A stretch of DNA of 64,000 nt from Methylotenera sp. (GCF_029946165.1 NZ_JAQSDZ010000011.1:124001-188000), one strand, 5' to 3'. Positions 26,061-37,698 are shown, counted from the first letter of the stretch. The notes: a model not told the origin generated them from the letters alone. Numbers and translations are program-made.

Positions 26061-26200
26061 TATTTTCCTTACCTAATAAAATGAAATTGTTAAGAGATTG
26101 ATTACACATTATCGGAATAGAAAATCAGAGAAAATTCTCTTGAAGGTGTACTACTTAAGAGGTACTGAATATTGAGGGATAGATTTTGAGAAGTTTAATG

Positions 26201-26238
26201 AAATGGCGTGAAGACTAGGTCTTAGCCTCACGCCATTT
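26201..26238 (-). terminator. Strong hairpin between etfA and dmmD
   Basis: An 11 base-pair perfect stem, AAATGGCGTGA / TCACGCCATTT, with an inner AGAC/GTCT stem in the loop. It starts 31 bases past the etfA stop. No long T-run lies beside it, so it could be a weak terminator... or an mRNA-stabilising 3' end that separates the tmd-etf and dmm transcripts. Note that dmmD, upstream of this hairpin's coordinates, starts at 26060, 141 bases further along the transcript. Confidence 0.6.
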
Positions 26239-26269
26239 AGAGAGTTTAATACTTGTAACTTTTTTGTTA

Positions 26270-27235
26270 CTAAGCAGCCAGTTGGCTGTTCAGTTCTTCT
26301 TCAAAATCAAAAATATCTGCCACGATACCGTACTTAGCAATGGTAAAGATTGAAGCGCTCGGGTCAGTATTAACTGCAACAATAGTAGGTACATGTTTCA
26401 TACCAGCCATATGCTGAATCGAACCAGAAATGCCTAATGCCACATAAAGTTTACATGAGCCAACTACTTTACCAGACTGTCCAACTTGCCTTGATTTCGG
26501 TAACCATCCTGCATCAGCAATTGGGCGTGAACAACATAAAGTAGCGCCAGCAGTTTCCGCTAACTCTCTAAACTGTTCAACATTAGTTTCTTCACCAATA
26601 CCGCGACCGATAGACATAATAAAATCAACGGTGGTGATATCAATATCATTACCACCACCCTGCTCAACAAAGTCTTTGTTTTGGCTGCGCGATTGAACCG
26701 CAGGCAAATCAAAGTTACTTACAGTTGGGCTACCTGAACCTTCTAATGGCTTAAACACACTGGCGCGAATAGTCATGACAACAACACTCTTACCTGGAAA
26801 ATCCACTTCTACATTCACTTTTTGATTATAGCCACCACGTGTTGCGACTAAATCACTGCCTTGATATTCGACGATGAACACATCGGTAGCGAATCCATAT
26901 CCTGCTTTACTCGCTAATGTAGCCGCATAGCCAAGTGAGTCGACTGAGTGAGGCAGCAAGGCAACACTAGGATTTTTAGCCTCAATTAAAGCAGAAACTG
27001 CCGCTTCATAAACATCAGGATCAAATTCTGAAACTGGAGCTGCAATAGTTAATATTTCATCTACACCACTCACAGACAATGCAGTAGTAAACGTTTCAGC
27101 CTGACTGCCAATTACCGCAACCAAGACTTTGTCATCTGCCGATTTTTTCAAACCTTGTGCCGCGGAAATGAGCTCAAAGGTGACAGGGCGCAACTCATTA
27201 CGACGATGCTCTGCAATTACCAAAATTGTACTCAT
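26270..27235 (-). CDS. etfA: Electron transfer flavoprotein, alpha subunit
   Basis: A 321-residue FAD-binding ETF subunit, recognised as very close to the Methylophilus W3A1 protein that accepts electrons from trimethylamine dehydrogenase. The FAD-binding C-terminal domain is clear: GRGIGEETNVEQF near residue 210, CSRPIADAGWLPKSRQVGQ near residue 233 (containing the arginine that stacks on FAD), and GISGSIQHMAGM near residue 270. It begins two bases after etfB. In this operon it should connect tmd to the membrane Fe-S protein. Confidence 0.95.
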   Translation of the reverse strand: MSTILVIAEHRRNELRPVTFELISAAQGLKKSADDKVLVAVIGSQAETFTTALSVSGVDEILTIAAPVSEFDPDVYEAAVSALIEAKNPSVALLPHSVDSLGYAATLASKAGYGFATDVFIVEYQGSDLVATRGGYNQKVNVEVDFPGKSVVVMTIRASVFKPLEGSGSPTVSNFDLPAVQSRSQNKDFVEQGGGNDIDITTVDFIMSIGRGIGEETNVEQFRELAETAGATLCCSRPIADAGWLPKSRQVGQSGKVVGSCKLYVALGISGSIQHMAGMKHVPTIVAVNTDPSASIFTIAKYGIVADIFDFEEELNSQLAA

Positions 27236-27237
27236 GC

Positions 27238-28032
27238 TTAAACTCCTTTAAATTCGTTCATAATTTGAATCAACTTAGCCGCTTGCTCAGCTATCGTGCC
27301 TTCAATCATTTCTGCGCGACCTTTAGCTGGAATATACATGCGACGAACGTGCGACATAGAGTTACCTGCTCCGACATCAGCACCAGACAAGCCGATATCA
27401 GACAATGTAACTTCCTCGATAGGTTTAGCAGCAGCTTGTTTAATGCCACGCAATGAGGCGTATCTTGGCTTGTTAATGCCGAGTTGTATGGTTAATACCG
27501 CAGGGCAATTAATCTCAACTTCTTGTAACAAGCCACCTTCTAATTCGCGACGAACCACAGCACTTTTGTTGCCGGCTTGATATTGCAAGTCAGCGACCAC
27601 TGCCGCATGCGGCCAATTGAGATAAGCTGCTGTTGAAATTCCAGTTGAGGCGTAAGCTTGGTCCGATGATTGCACGCCAGCAAATATCATGTCGGGCGCT
27701 TCTTTTTTTGCCACGGCGGCTAAAATCCTCCCAATGGCAATGGCATCCGAACCCTCAATGCTGTCATCCCAAACTCTGATGGCACGGTCTGCACCTTTAG
27801 CTAGACATTTACGCAGACTTTCATCCACGCGATCTGGCCCTACTGAAACGACGACAACTTCAACCTCTGTCGTGCCAGACTCTTTAATTTTCATGGCCTC
27901 TTCAAGTGAGAAATCATCCCACTCGTTTAAGTCATACAAAAGAAAGTCTTCATCGACATCTTTTTCATTCGCACGGATTTCAAAGTCTTCATCTAATGCC
28001 GCCACTTGTTTTACCGCAACTAAAATTTTCAT
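27238..28032 (-). CDS. etfB: Electron transfer flavoprotein, beta subunit
   Basis: A 264-residue AMP-binding ETF subunit. The W3A1-type sequence is evident: MKILVAVKQVAALDEDFEI at the start, DLNEWDDFSLEEAM near residue 34, and FAGVQSSDQAYASTGI near residue 118. The recognition loop RYASLRGI near residue 190, whose leucine inserts into partner dehydrogenases, is kept. AAGGAG precedes the ATG. It starts 25 bases after the repeat-protein gene and ends two bases before etfA, so it belongs to the same operon. Confidence 0.95.
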   Translation of the reverse strand: MKILVAVKQVAALDEDFEIRANEKDVDEDFLLYDLNEWDDFSLEEAMKIKESGTTEVEVVVVSVGPDRVDESLRKCLAKGADRAIRVWDDSIEGSDAIAIGRILAAVAKKEAPDMIFAGVQSSDQAYASTGISTAAYLNWPHAAVVADLQYQAGNKSAVVRRELEGGLLQEVEINCPAVLTIQLGINKPRYASLRGIKQAAAKPIEEVTLSDIGLSGADVGAGNSMSHVRRMYIPAKGRAEMIEGTIAEQAAKLIQIMNEFKGV

Positions 28033-28057
28033 ACTTATTTTCTCCTTGAAACTTATA

Positions 28058-29458
28058 TCAAATACTTTTTATAAAATGAACTGCAAAATACTTAAATGCC
28101 GTAAATCTGACCTGATAATCTGGATCAAAGCACAAGTGCCATTTATCTTTATCTTTCAATTTACTATTCCCAACTAGCATTAATCGATGTAAGTAATAGT
28201 CATCTTCTAACAATGGCAACAAAGTAAATCGCGTCGCACTCGGGTTTAAAATAACGCCGCGCCTGACATCGGCTTCTACAGAAAACGTTAACTTCTTCAA
28301 TAGTCGCTGTGGTGTATTCGGGTTATTTGCAACGCCACTTAATACATCTACCGCAGTATCTCCTGCAAGTTCTTCCAACAACTGCTTAGGCGTTCTGTGC
28401 TGATATGCCACCGCAGCACGTACCCAATAATCTTCATCTTTAGCTAACAAATGCAGTAACTTAATCGGGCATCGAGAGTTTCTTGCCACACCTCTTCGCA
28501 CATCTGCTTGCAGGTCTTTAGATAACTTATCCAAAACTCCAAATGAAACAGTTGGATTTCGCGCTAACTTTTGCCTTACCCATACATCTTGGTCATTCAT
28601 TAAGCGGCTAATGACGTGTGCTGTTAAATCAAGCCTTGATGCTATAGCTCGTCTTACCATGTCACTATCGTCACTTACTAACGCCTTAATCACCCTCCTC
28701 GAAGCGATTACATTAGAAGCCACCGCACATCGCACCGACTTATCCTGATGCAAACTTAGGCGACTGATTACTTCATGACTCAAACGCTTATCAGACGCCA
28801 GTTGGCGCTGAATTAAGACATTTTCCTCAAGTAGTGCCTTATCAATCAATTGCAAAGGACAATTGGCATGTCCAATCACCGCAGCTTTAACGTACACATC
28901 GCCTTTTTCATACAACTGCTCAAGCAGCTGAGAAGAAGTAGATGGATGCTCACTTATATTCTTTTGCAGTGCTGCCAATATCGAACTTGACTCAAATCTA
29001 CCTAGTAAAATACTGAGCACTTCACTATTTGCAGCTAAGTTTTTACTCAGGGCTAACACACTTGCTTCCTCACTCTCAAACTGCGCAATATTTTTCAAAA
29101 TACTGGGCGAAGCATGCCGATGTTGTGCAACTAAAACCGTCAAACTAGTACTACATTTACTACGCTGATTTTCAGCAACATAAAGCTTTGATATCGCCAA
29201 AGTCGGTGTGTTCTGGTTCTTATCTAACCTAACAACAATTGCATCATCAGAAGTGCTACAAAGCGCTTCTAATACCGATGCTGGCGTATGCTCCCATCGA
29301 GCCAACGCTAAAGCATCTCGCCGCTTACCAAACATTAACTCTTTCAATTGATGCTTTTGTTTACCTTCTGCAATGCTATAAACGGCAGTAGCACTATAAG
29401 GGTCGCGAGCCTTCAATGCTAAATTCACTAATGCTGTAGCACTGTTAGCAAGCCGCAT
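28058..29458 (-). CDS. Leucine-rich-repeat-variant / HEAT-like repeat protein
   Basis: A 466-residue soluble protein made almost wholly of about 24-residue helical repeats. The repeat consensus is roughly V-R-x-x-V-A-x-N-x-x-T-P-x-x-L-L-x-x-L, as in VRRGVARNSRCPIKLLHLLA and VLSGVANNPNTPQRLLKKL, which is the LRV (leucine-rich repeat variant) pattern. Classical LRV proteins carry an N-terminal 4Fe-4S cluster; no such cysteine cluster is seen here. It starts one base after the Fe-S oxidoreductase stop and precedes etfB, so it is co-translated with them. It may be an assembly factor or scaffold for this electron-transfer chain; that is a guess. Confidence 0.8.
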   Translation of the reverse strand: MRLANSATALVNLALKARDPYSATAVYSIAEGKQKHQLKELMFGKRRDALALARWEHTPASVLEALCSTSDDAIVVRLDKNQNTPTLAISKLYVAENQRSKCSTSLTVLVAQHRHASPSILKNIAQFESEEASVLALSKNLAANSEVLSILLGRFESSSILAALQKNISEHPSTSSQLLEQLYEKGDVYVKAAVIGHANCPLQLIDKALLEENVLIQRQLASDKRLSHEVISRLSLHQDKSVRCAVASNVIASRRVIKALVSDDSDMVRRAIASRLDLTAHVISRLMNDQDVWVRQKLARNPTVSFGVLDKLSKDLQADVRRGVARNSRCPIKLLHLLAKDEDYWVRAAVAYQHRTPKQLLEELAGDTAVDVLSGVANNPNTPQRLLKKLTFSVEADVRRGVILNPSATRFTLLPLLEDDYYLHRLMLVGNSKLKDKDKWHLCFDPDYQVRFTAFKYFAVHFIKSI

Positions 29459-29459
29459 A

Positions 29460-31586
29460 TCAAGCCGTCACTGCAGTGTCTTCCCAAACTTCGTATTCAA
29501 TACACTCGTCAATTAACTCAATGAGTTCGCGCACTACAAACTGTCCTTCAAAGCCTGATGTTTTAAGTGCATCTTCAAACATTGTTAAGTCTTTCGGGCA
29601 TGACACCACAAACACTTGCAGACCTTCAATTTGACCAGCTTCTTTCATTCGGTTAGCTGATGGTTTTTCAATACCAACTGGATCAGGAATCCATATGCGA
29701 CCACCACCCGCGCCGCAACAGAATGAGTTATCACGGTTTCGTGCCATTTCTACTAACTCACAACCCAGCAATTTAATCACTTCACGTGGCGCGTCATAGC
29801 CTTTGTTGTAGCGGCCTAAATGGCAAGGGTCATGAAAGGTGACACGATAATCGAGCTTCTTCTTAAGCTTAACTTGACCTGTTTCAATGAGTCGTTTAAC
29901 CAAAGTTGTATAGTGTTCAATTTCAAACTTGCCACCAAAATCTGGATATTCGTTACGTATCGTATTAAACGAGTGCGGGTCGGTTGTCACAATTGATGCA
30001 AAGTCACAAGCTTGCAATGTGCCGATATTCGATGAAGCTAGCAGTTCGTACAAACCTTCCTCACCAACGCGTCGTACATCATTGCCTGCATTAAGTTCAG
30101 CTTCAAAAAGCAGGCCGAAATTGACGCCTGCGTGGTGCATTAATTTAGCGAACGACTGTGTTACTTTTTGATTGCGTGGGTCAAAGGATGCATAATCCCC
30201 AACGAACCACAACACATCCACTGGTTCTTTACGTGCATCTTTAATTTCAAACGGCAACTCTTTAGCCCAAGCGGCTCTTTTACGTTTTGACTCACCAAAA
30301 GAATTACCTGTTTTATGAATGGTTTGCAGTGTTTTTTCTAGCAAAGGCTCCATTTCGCCCGCTTCAACTAGGTTGCGGCGCATTTGTACGATAATCGGCA
30401 CATGTTCTACGGCCACTGGACAAATCTCCACGCATGCTAAGCAAGTACGGCAGGACCAGAGTGTTTCCATGAACACTTGCCCTACATCTTTACCGTGAAT
30501 GTCTAACTCGGCTTCTTTCGGTAGCTCTTTAGCGCTCAATGCATGGTTCGCAAATTCACGTAAAGAAAGAATGACATCTCTTGGCGATAATGGGGCGCCT
30601 ACTGCGTTTGCTGGGCATGCCTCTTGGCATCGACCGCATTTAGTACAGGCATCAAGATGCAGCAAGTTTTTCCAAGTCAGGTCAGTAATAGTCTTGTATC
30701 CTGCGGTTTTTTGGTCATCTGGTACTTTTGGCAATCTTCTACCTGCTAGCTGATCTTTAAACATTAAAGAGGTAGCTGCTGTGAAAATGTGTTTGATTTT
30801 CGTGTACGGAATGCATGCAATAAAAGTCAGTGAAAGCAAGCCGTGAAACCACCATAAGTAGGGGCGGAATGCTCCAGCGCTTTCAGATGCCATTCCCAAT
30901 GTCTGCATGATTTGGGCAAGCAAAGCACCCACTGGTGACCACATGCGGTAATCCCAGACTTCTGGCCTATCGTTAAGCCATACTAAACGGGTTGCTTCTA
31001 AAATAAAGCCCGTGATACCGATTAAGATGAATGACCAGAGAAATGCCCAGTCTTCACGGCGATATTCGCTACGATCAAAATCGATATCGCCTTCTTGTCT
31101 ATCGACTCTTTTGTAATCAAGCTTAGGTAAATGTAACCATTTACGTCTATACATCATGTAGATAAGACCAGCAATTAAACCTAATCCAGCTAAATCCAGT
31201 ACTAATGAGAACAATAGGTAAAAGTTACCGTACCAAAATTTAACGCCAAATAAGGGCTCTAGAATGTCATATTCCAGCGTAATGGTTGAGGTACCAATAA
31301 ATAGCAATACAAAACCTAAGAATATTAAGCCATGAGCGCGCCCTGCACTTTTATCACGTCGCACCAAGGTGCGATGCGTTGCCATGGTTTTAACCATATC
31401 AACAAAACGGTGAAATAGTTCATTCCAAGAGCCATCAGGTTTACCGCGACGGTATTTGCGAATTTGAACGTAAACGCCATAAATGAACACCGCAATCGCC
31501 AAATAACCGATGGCATAGAATAAATGTATCGCCTGTGGCTGAAAGTTCTCAAACAGCACGCGGGTGATTTCTTTAGAATTATCCAT
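29460..31586 (-). CDS. Membrane-bound Fe-S oxidoreductase, probable ETF:quinone reductase
   Basis: A 708-residue fusion. The N-terminal ~290 residues hold five or six membrane segments of the NarI/cytochrome b type (with conserved histidines, e.g. near MATHRTLVRR and WWFHGLL). Next come two 4Fe-4S motifs: CTKCGRCQEACPANAVG near residue 313 and CRTCLACVEICPVAVEHVP near residue 382. The C-terminus has HdrD-like CCG domains (FHDPCHLGRYNKG, NSFCCGAGGGR). Proteins of this build pass electrons between ETF and quinone in several bacteria. Between tmd and etfBA that role fits well; no ordinary ETF-QO gene is seen in the window. Confidence 0.85.
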   Translation of the reverse strand: MDNSKEITRVLFENFQPQAIHLFYAIGYLAIAVFIYGVYVQIRKYRRGKPDGSWNELFHRFVDMVKTMATHRTLVRRDKSAGRAHGLIFLGFVLLFIGTSTITLEYDILEPLFGVKFWYGNFYLLFSLVLDLAGLGLIAGLIYMMYRRKWLHLPKLDYKRVDRQEGDIDFDRSEYRREDWAFLWSFILIGITGFILEATRLVWLNDRPEVWDYRMWSPVGALLAQIMQTLGMASESAGAFRPYLWWFHGLLSLTFIACIPYTKIKHIFTAATSLMFKDQLAGRRLPKVPDDQKTAGYKTITDLTWKNLLHLDACTKCGRCQEACPANAVGAPLSPRDVILSLREFANHALSAKELPKEAELDIHGKDVGQVFMETLWSCRTCLACVEICPVAVEHVPIIVQMRRNLVEAGEMEPLLEKTLQTIHKTGNSFGESKRKRAAWAKELPFEIKDARKEPVDVLWFVGDYASFDPRNQKVTQSFAKLMHHAGVNFGLLFEAELNAGNDVRRVGEEGLYELLASSNIGTLQACDFASIVTTDPHSFNTIRNEYPDFGGKFEIEHYTTLVKRLIETGQVKLKKKLDYRVTFHDPCHLGRYNKGYDAPREVIKLLGCELVEMARNRDNSFCCGAGGGRIWIPDPVGIEKPSANRMKEAGQIEGLQVFVVSCPKDLTMFEDALKTSGFEGQFVVRELIELIDECIEYEVWEDTAVTA

Positions 31587-31651
31587 TTAGCTCCACCTAT
31601 TGATAGGTATTAATAATTTGTTATTTTTAATGTTTGTACATGAGATTATTT

Positions 31652-31700
31652 AAAAAGGTTTAATCACGTTCGCTGTAGACACTCCAGCGAACGTGATTAA
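31652..31700 (-). terminator. Terminator or attenuator directly after tmd
   Basis: A perfect 16 base-pair stem, TTAATCACGTTCGCTG and its complement, with a nine-base loop, lies five bases past the tmd stop. On the minus strand CCTTTTT follows. Most tmd transcripts should end here, with readthrough into the Fe-S gene 65 bases on. Confidence 0.85.
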
Positions 31701-31705
31701 CCGAT

Positions 31706-33934
<2,229 letters not shown>

Positions 33935-34018
33935 CTATTCTCAATGTGATGCGCTATGTAAACAATTACCCTCATGGCTTACTACTTTGGTGTTACTAAC
34001 AAAACCATCAGTGAAAAT

Positions 34019-34051
34019 AAAAAAAAGCGAACGGACAATATGCCCGTTCGC
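34019..34051 (-). terminator. Terminator after the APC permease
   Basis: An eight base-pair stem, GCGAACGG / CCGTTCGC, with a nine-base loop and a T-run of seven or more on the minus strand. It separates the permease from tmd, which therefore needs its own promoter in the 120 bases before its start. Confidence 0.88.
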
Positions 34052-34085
34052 CATTATTTAAATCTAAGAAATTAACTATTACTAA

Positions 34086-35783
34086 TTACAAGCTATGTAA
34101 GTACCAAACCAATCCAATACCTGCAGCTAATGCAATGTATGGAAGAATACCTGCCCTGTTTGCTACGCCATCTTCATGCTCATCAAGATGCATATCCTCT
34201 AACATTTGTTTAGGGAATACGCCTTTATCCTGAATATAGTGACGATAAACAAACACAGGGAGAATCAAGGCGGCAAATAACAATCCAACCTTCAATGTTC
34301 CTGCACCCCATACGTCAGCACCTAAACCCATAATACCCAAGTTAACGAAGCCAAGAATGCCGCCTAATACCAAGAGTATAGTTGGTGCTTTGTATGGTCT
34401 ATCCCATTTTGGTCTATCAATACGATGGATCCAACCAGAGTTAAGGTTAAGGAAGTTGAAAATGATGTAGCCTACGTTTGATGCTGCAAGAATGAATACA
34501 TAATCTGACATCATCAACAGTAGTAGATTGAAGCACAGATCTGTCCACATCGCCTTTGTAGGCGCCCCATGATCATTTACATGAGACAAATACTTAGGTA
34601 ACCATCCATCAACAGATGCTTGGTATAAAGTACGTGAAGAACCAGCCATTGAAGTCATGATGGATAGCATTAAAGCTAACACCATCATAATGACCATCAC
34701 ATTCGCTACGAAAGCACCGCCACCCACAATATCTGAGAACGCTGCTGCTACACCCATGCCGCTGTAGATTGAAGCCTCTAGCATGCCGTCATAAACAGCT
34801 GGAGTAGTCACTACGCCAGCTGCGTCCACCACGGCTGGTGTCACCATATGACCCAAACCAAGATGACTTTGAAAGGCAATTGGTACTAACGTGAATACAG
34901 CCACACAAAGCAAACCAGAATAAAAAATTGCTTTAAACGTATCTGTCTTTGGATTTTTAAATTCACGTGTGTAGCAAACAGCTGTTTCAAAACCATAGGT
35001 AGACCATGCTGCAATAAAGAGCCCCCCTGCCATTAACTTCCAACCTTCGATACCCCACACGCCATCAATCACATTGCCAGCTGCATCATGCGCAAGTGGT
35101 GCTAATGGGAAAAAGTTAGCTTGTGAAATATCACCTGTTAATAATGGTACCAAACCAATCAACATCAATGGAATTAATGCAATTACACCAAGAATCATGG
35201 TTGTTTTAGCAGAACGTAAAATACCGCCATGCTGAACAGCAAATACGGATAGTAGAACAGCTGCCCCTACAATAAATGTTGCGTTTATTCTCAGCGCCAA
35301 TCCGTCCTTAACCATACCTAAGTCTAATAAGGTAATCTGCCAAGTATTGATTACCGCATCTGGTGCGAATAAGGCGCTTAACATATAGCCTGCTGCCAGC
35401 CCAGAGCCAATGGCTAACACTGGCGACCAAGCAAACCAATTACACCAAACTGAAACAGGAGCAATAAACTTACTGTACTTTACCCATGCAACTGCGCCGT
35501 AGATTGAAGCACCGCCAGACTTATGCGGAAACAGGCCTGCAATTTCCGCGTAAGTAAAGGCTTGAATAAAACCAAAGGTGATGGAAATCGCCCAAATCAT
35601 CCATGCTGGCTTTCCTACTGTAGCGGCAATAGCGCCAATTGAAAACAGAACAAGTGCAGGAACGCCACTTGCCACCCAGAATGCGCCTTGCCAGCCAATC
35701 TTTCTGTGTAACGTTGCATTTTGCGCTGCAACGTTTTCTGAAAGATCAGCTGAAATCGCATCAACCGAAGAAATTACACTCAA
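34086..35783 (-). CDS. APC-family amine or amino-acid permease
   Basis: A membrane transporter of the amino acid-polyamine-organocation family, about 565 residues and 12 or more hydrophobic segments. The typical N-terminal region is PAWMIWAISITFGFIQAFTYAEIAGLFP. I set the start at a TTG (35783) with AAGGGG eight bases upstream; the longer reading to 35858 begins with an unrelated polar stretch. It lies immediately upstream of tmd, so uptake of trimethylamine or another methylated amine is a reasonable inference. Substrate not shown by sequence. Confidence 0.85.
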   Translation of the reverse strand: MSVISSVDAISADLSENVAAQNATLHRKIGWQGAFWVASGVPALVLFSIGAIAATVGKPAWMIWAISITFGFIQAFTYAEIAGLFPHKSGGASIYGAVAWVKYSKFIAPVSVWCNWFAWSPVLAIGSGLAAGYMLSALFAPDAVINTWQITLLDLGMVKDGLALRINATFIVGAAVLLSVFAVQHGGILRSAKTTMILGVIALIPLMLIGLVPLLTGDISQANFFPLAPLAHDAAGNVIDGVWGIEGWKLMAGGLFIAAWSTYGFETAVCYTREFKNPKTDTFKAIFYSGLLCVAVFTLVPIAFQSHLGLGHMVTPAVVDAAGVVTTPAVYDGMLEASIYSGMGVAAAFSDIVGGGAFVANVMVIMMVLALMLSIMTSMAGSSRTLYQASVDGWLPKYLSHVNDHGAPTKAMWTDLCFNLLLLMMSDYVFILAASNVGYIIFNFLNLNSGWIHRIDRPKWDRPYKAPTILLVLGGILGFVNLGIMGLGADVWGAGTLKVGLLFAALILPVFVYRHYIQDKGVFPKQMLEDMHLDEHEDGVANRAGILPYIALAAGIGLVWYLHSL

Positions 35784-36166
35784 TTTAAGTCCCCTTTTTA
35801 TAAAATTCCCATTACAACTCCAAATATAACTAAGGAGCTGCCCACCTGGGTGAAGCAATAAAACCAGCCCGTGTCACCTAATCAATAAGTAGTTAATACA
35901 CCTACATATAAAAACATCTACGGAGTTTAAAAAACTTGCCGCATTGATATGCATTTGATGACAATCATTAGTTGTGTGCAATTCTCATAACGGATTACTC
36001 ATAAAGTAGTAGTTTGCTTAACACTTGACCTCGTCCATTGTGCGCCCTATTTTTTCCAGCCAAATACTTCTTAAGTATTACACCTTCAAGATAGTGTTTA
36101 TTCACAATTCCACTGTTTACTATTACGTCGTATATATAAGTTAATCAATAGTGAAGAAAGCGACCA
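35784..36166. promoter_or_regulatory. Divergent control region between permease and truncated haemoglobin
   Basis: This 383-base gap holds no supported gene. It should contain the promoters of both neighbours. A small inverted repeat, AATACTT CTT AAGTATT, lies at 36063-36079, and a TATATATA stretch at 36131 may be part of the haemoglobin promoter, without a convincing -35. No sigma-54 site was found by eye. Confidence 0.35.
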
Positions 36167-36589
36167 ATGACAAGTGTTCAGCCAACAATGCGTGATACTG
36201 CAAATAGTTCTTTATATGATTTAGTGGGTGGAGAGGATGGCGTCTTAAACCTAGTAAAGGTTTTTTATGACATTGTTGAAACTGAACAATTTGCTCATCC
36301 ATTACTTTTATTACATCTACGCGGCAACGGCTTAGCGCATTCACGTGTTGAACAATTTAACTTTCTTTCGGGGTTTTTAGGTGGGCCTAAATTATATGTA
36401 GAGAAACATGGTCACTCAAATGTCAGAACCATGCATGAACATGTAGAGATTAATGCTGAGTCAAAAGATATTTGGCTAGAGTGTATGTCAAAGGCTATTA
36501 ATCAAATCGGGCTGGAAGTGGCAACTAAAAATAAATTAATGCTTAATTTCACCGCTGCAGCTGAGCGTCTAGTGAACAGATCTGATTAA
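36167..36589 (+). CDS. Group II truncated haemoglobin
   Basis: A 140-residue globin of the 2-on-2 group II (O) type. The family reads clearly in SLYDLVGGEDGVLNLVKVFYDIV, the FLSGFLGGPKLYVEKHGHSN stretch, the proximal histidine in MHEHVEI and the distal tryptophan of helix G in IWLECM. Group II proteins bind O2 or NO and protect or supply oxidases. It is the first gene of a plus-strand group with a transporter. Next to an oxygen-using monooxygenase pathway it may serve oxygen handling, which is inference. Confidence 0.92.
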   Translation: MTSVQPTMRDTANSSLYDLVGGEDGVLNLVKVFYDIVETEQFAHPLLLLHLRGNGLAHSRVEQFNFLSGFLGGPKLYVEKHGHSNVRTMHEHVEINAESKDIWLECMSKAINQIGLEVATKNKLMLNFTAAAERLVNRSD

Positions 36590-36618
36590 CGCATAAATTT
36601 ATCTGAAAGAGTTTTATT

Positions 36619-37698
36619 TTGAACAGCGCTGCTCTGAATCACGCCTTACATAAACACTATGCTAGAAATCAACGCTGGGGCTTTATGTGGGCACTTTGGA
36701 CAGCCATACTTTGGGGCGCTTGGTATGTTCCAGGAACAGCACTTTGGTCTGAACATCCTTATGTAGATATTTCAGCAGATCAACAAACATTGAGATTAGC
36801 CGCTACCGCAGTGATGACGTGGATACATGCCATTACTGTATTTTTCTTCTTACTCCTTTGGAATATGGTTCTCGGTAAGGTGAAAGATTACGGCCGAACC
36901 ATGGTGCGTTTTAGCAAGATTTCCAAGTGGTATGCCCTTGCCTCACTTTGTGGCGGCCCTTTAGCCATCTTTGGCTCGTATATGGCGATGGGCTTTGTTG
37001 GCCCTGTGTTTGCTGCCATATCATCACTATTTTATCCAGTCATAGGCGCCATTATCGCAAGGCTTTGGTACAAAGAAAAAATCTCGAAGCGTGCGGCAAT
37101 TGGCATGTGCATCATTATTTTTGGCGGCATGGTGATTTATGGCCCTAGCCTATTTGGTGAAATGGATGCCAGCAACCCTAATGCGTGGTTAGGTTATGTA
37201 GGCGGCATTATGTCTGCGATTGGTTGGGGTACAGAGGGCGCAGTCGCAGGACGAGCTATGGATGTTTCTGACCCAGATGTTGGTATTCATTGCCGATTTT
37301 CATTTGAAATATTATTTTGGGGCTTACTCATCTTACCCTTTCTCGCCACATTCACAGACTTACCTATCAAAGCGCTTATTGTGGATACATTTACGCATAG
37401 CAAAGCCATGTTATGGATAGTGCTTGCTGCAGCTTGCCACGCTTATTGTTATACGGCTTTTTATAAGAGTTTTAGTTTAATTGGAGTTGGTCGAGGTGAA
37501 GCTATTGGCAATTTATATGCAGTTTTTGCACTTATTTTCATTGCAGCATTTACGCTGCAACTACCTCAATGGTATTTTATATTAGGGTTGTTTCTAACGG
37601 TATTAGGCAGCTGTGTTATGTTCAGCGAATCTGCTGAATCAGTTGCAGAACTACGCGACAACAGCGATGCCGTTAGCAAGGGTAAAGCATACTCATGA
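36619..37698 (+). CDS. DMT-superfamily (EamA-like) transporter
   Basis: A 359-residue membrane protein with about ten hydrophobic segments, for example MWALWTAILWGAWYVPGTALW and AAIGMCIIIFGGMVIYGP, matching the drug/metabolite transporter superfamily. The start is a TTG at 36619 with a weak AAAGAG upstream. It sits 29 bases after the haemoglobin and overlaps the following small gene by four bases. A role in export or import of a pathway metabolite is possible; the substrate is unknown. Confidence 0.8.
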   Translation: MNSAALNHALHKHYARNQRWGFMWALWTAILWGAWYVPGTALWSEHPYVDISADQQTLRLAATAVMTWIHAITVFFFLLLWNMVLGKVKDYGRTMVRFSKISKWYALASLCGGPLAIFGSYMAMGFVGPVFAAISSLFYPVIGAIIARLWYKEKISKRAAIGMCIIIFGGMVIYGPSLFGEMDASNPNAWLGYVGGIMSAIGWGTEGAVAGRAMDVSDPDVGIHCRFSFEILFWGLLILPFLATFTDLPIKALIVDTFTHSKAMLWIVLAAACHAYCYTAFYKSFSLIGVGRGEAIGNLYAVFALIFIAAFTLQLPQWYFILGLFLTVLGSCVMFSESAESVAELRDNSDAVSKGKAYS

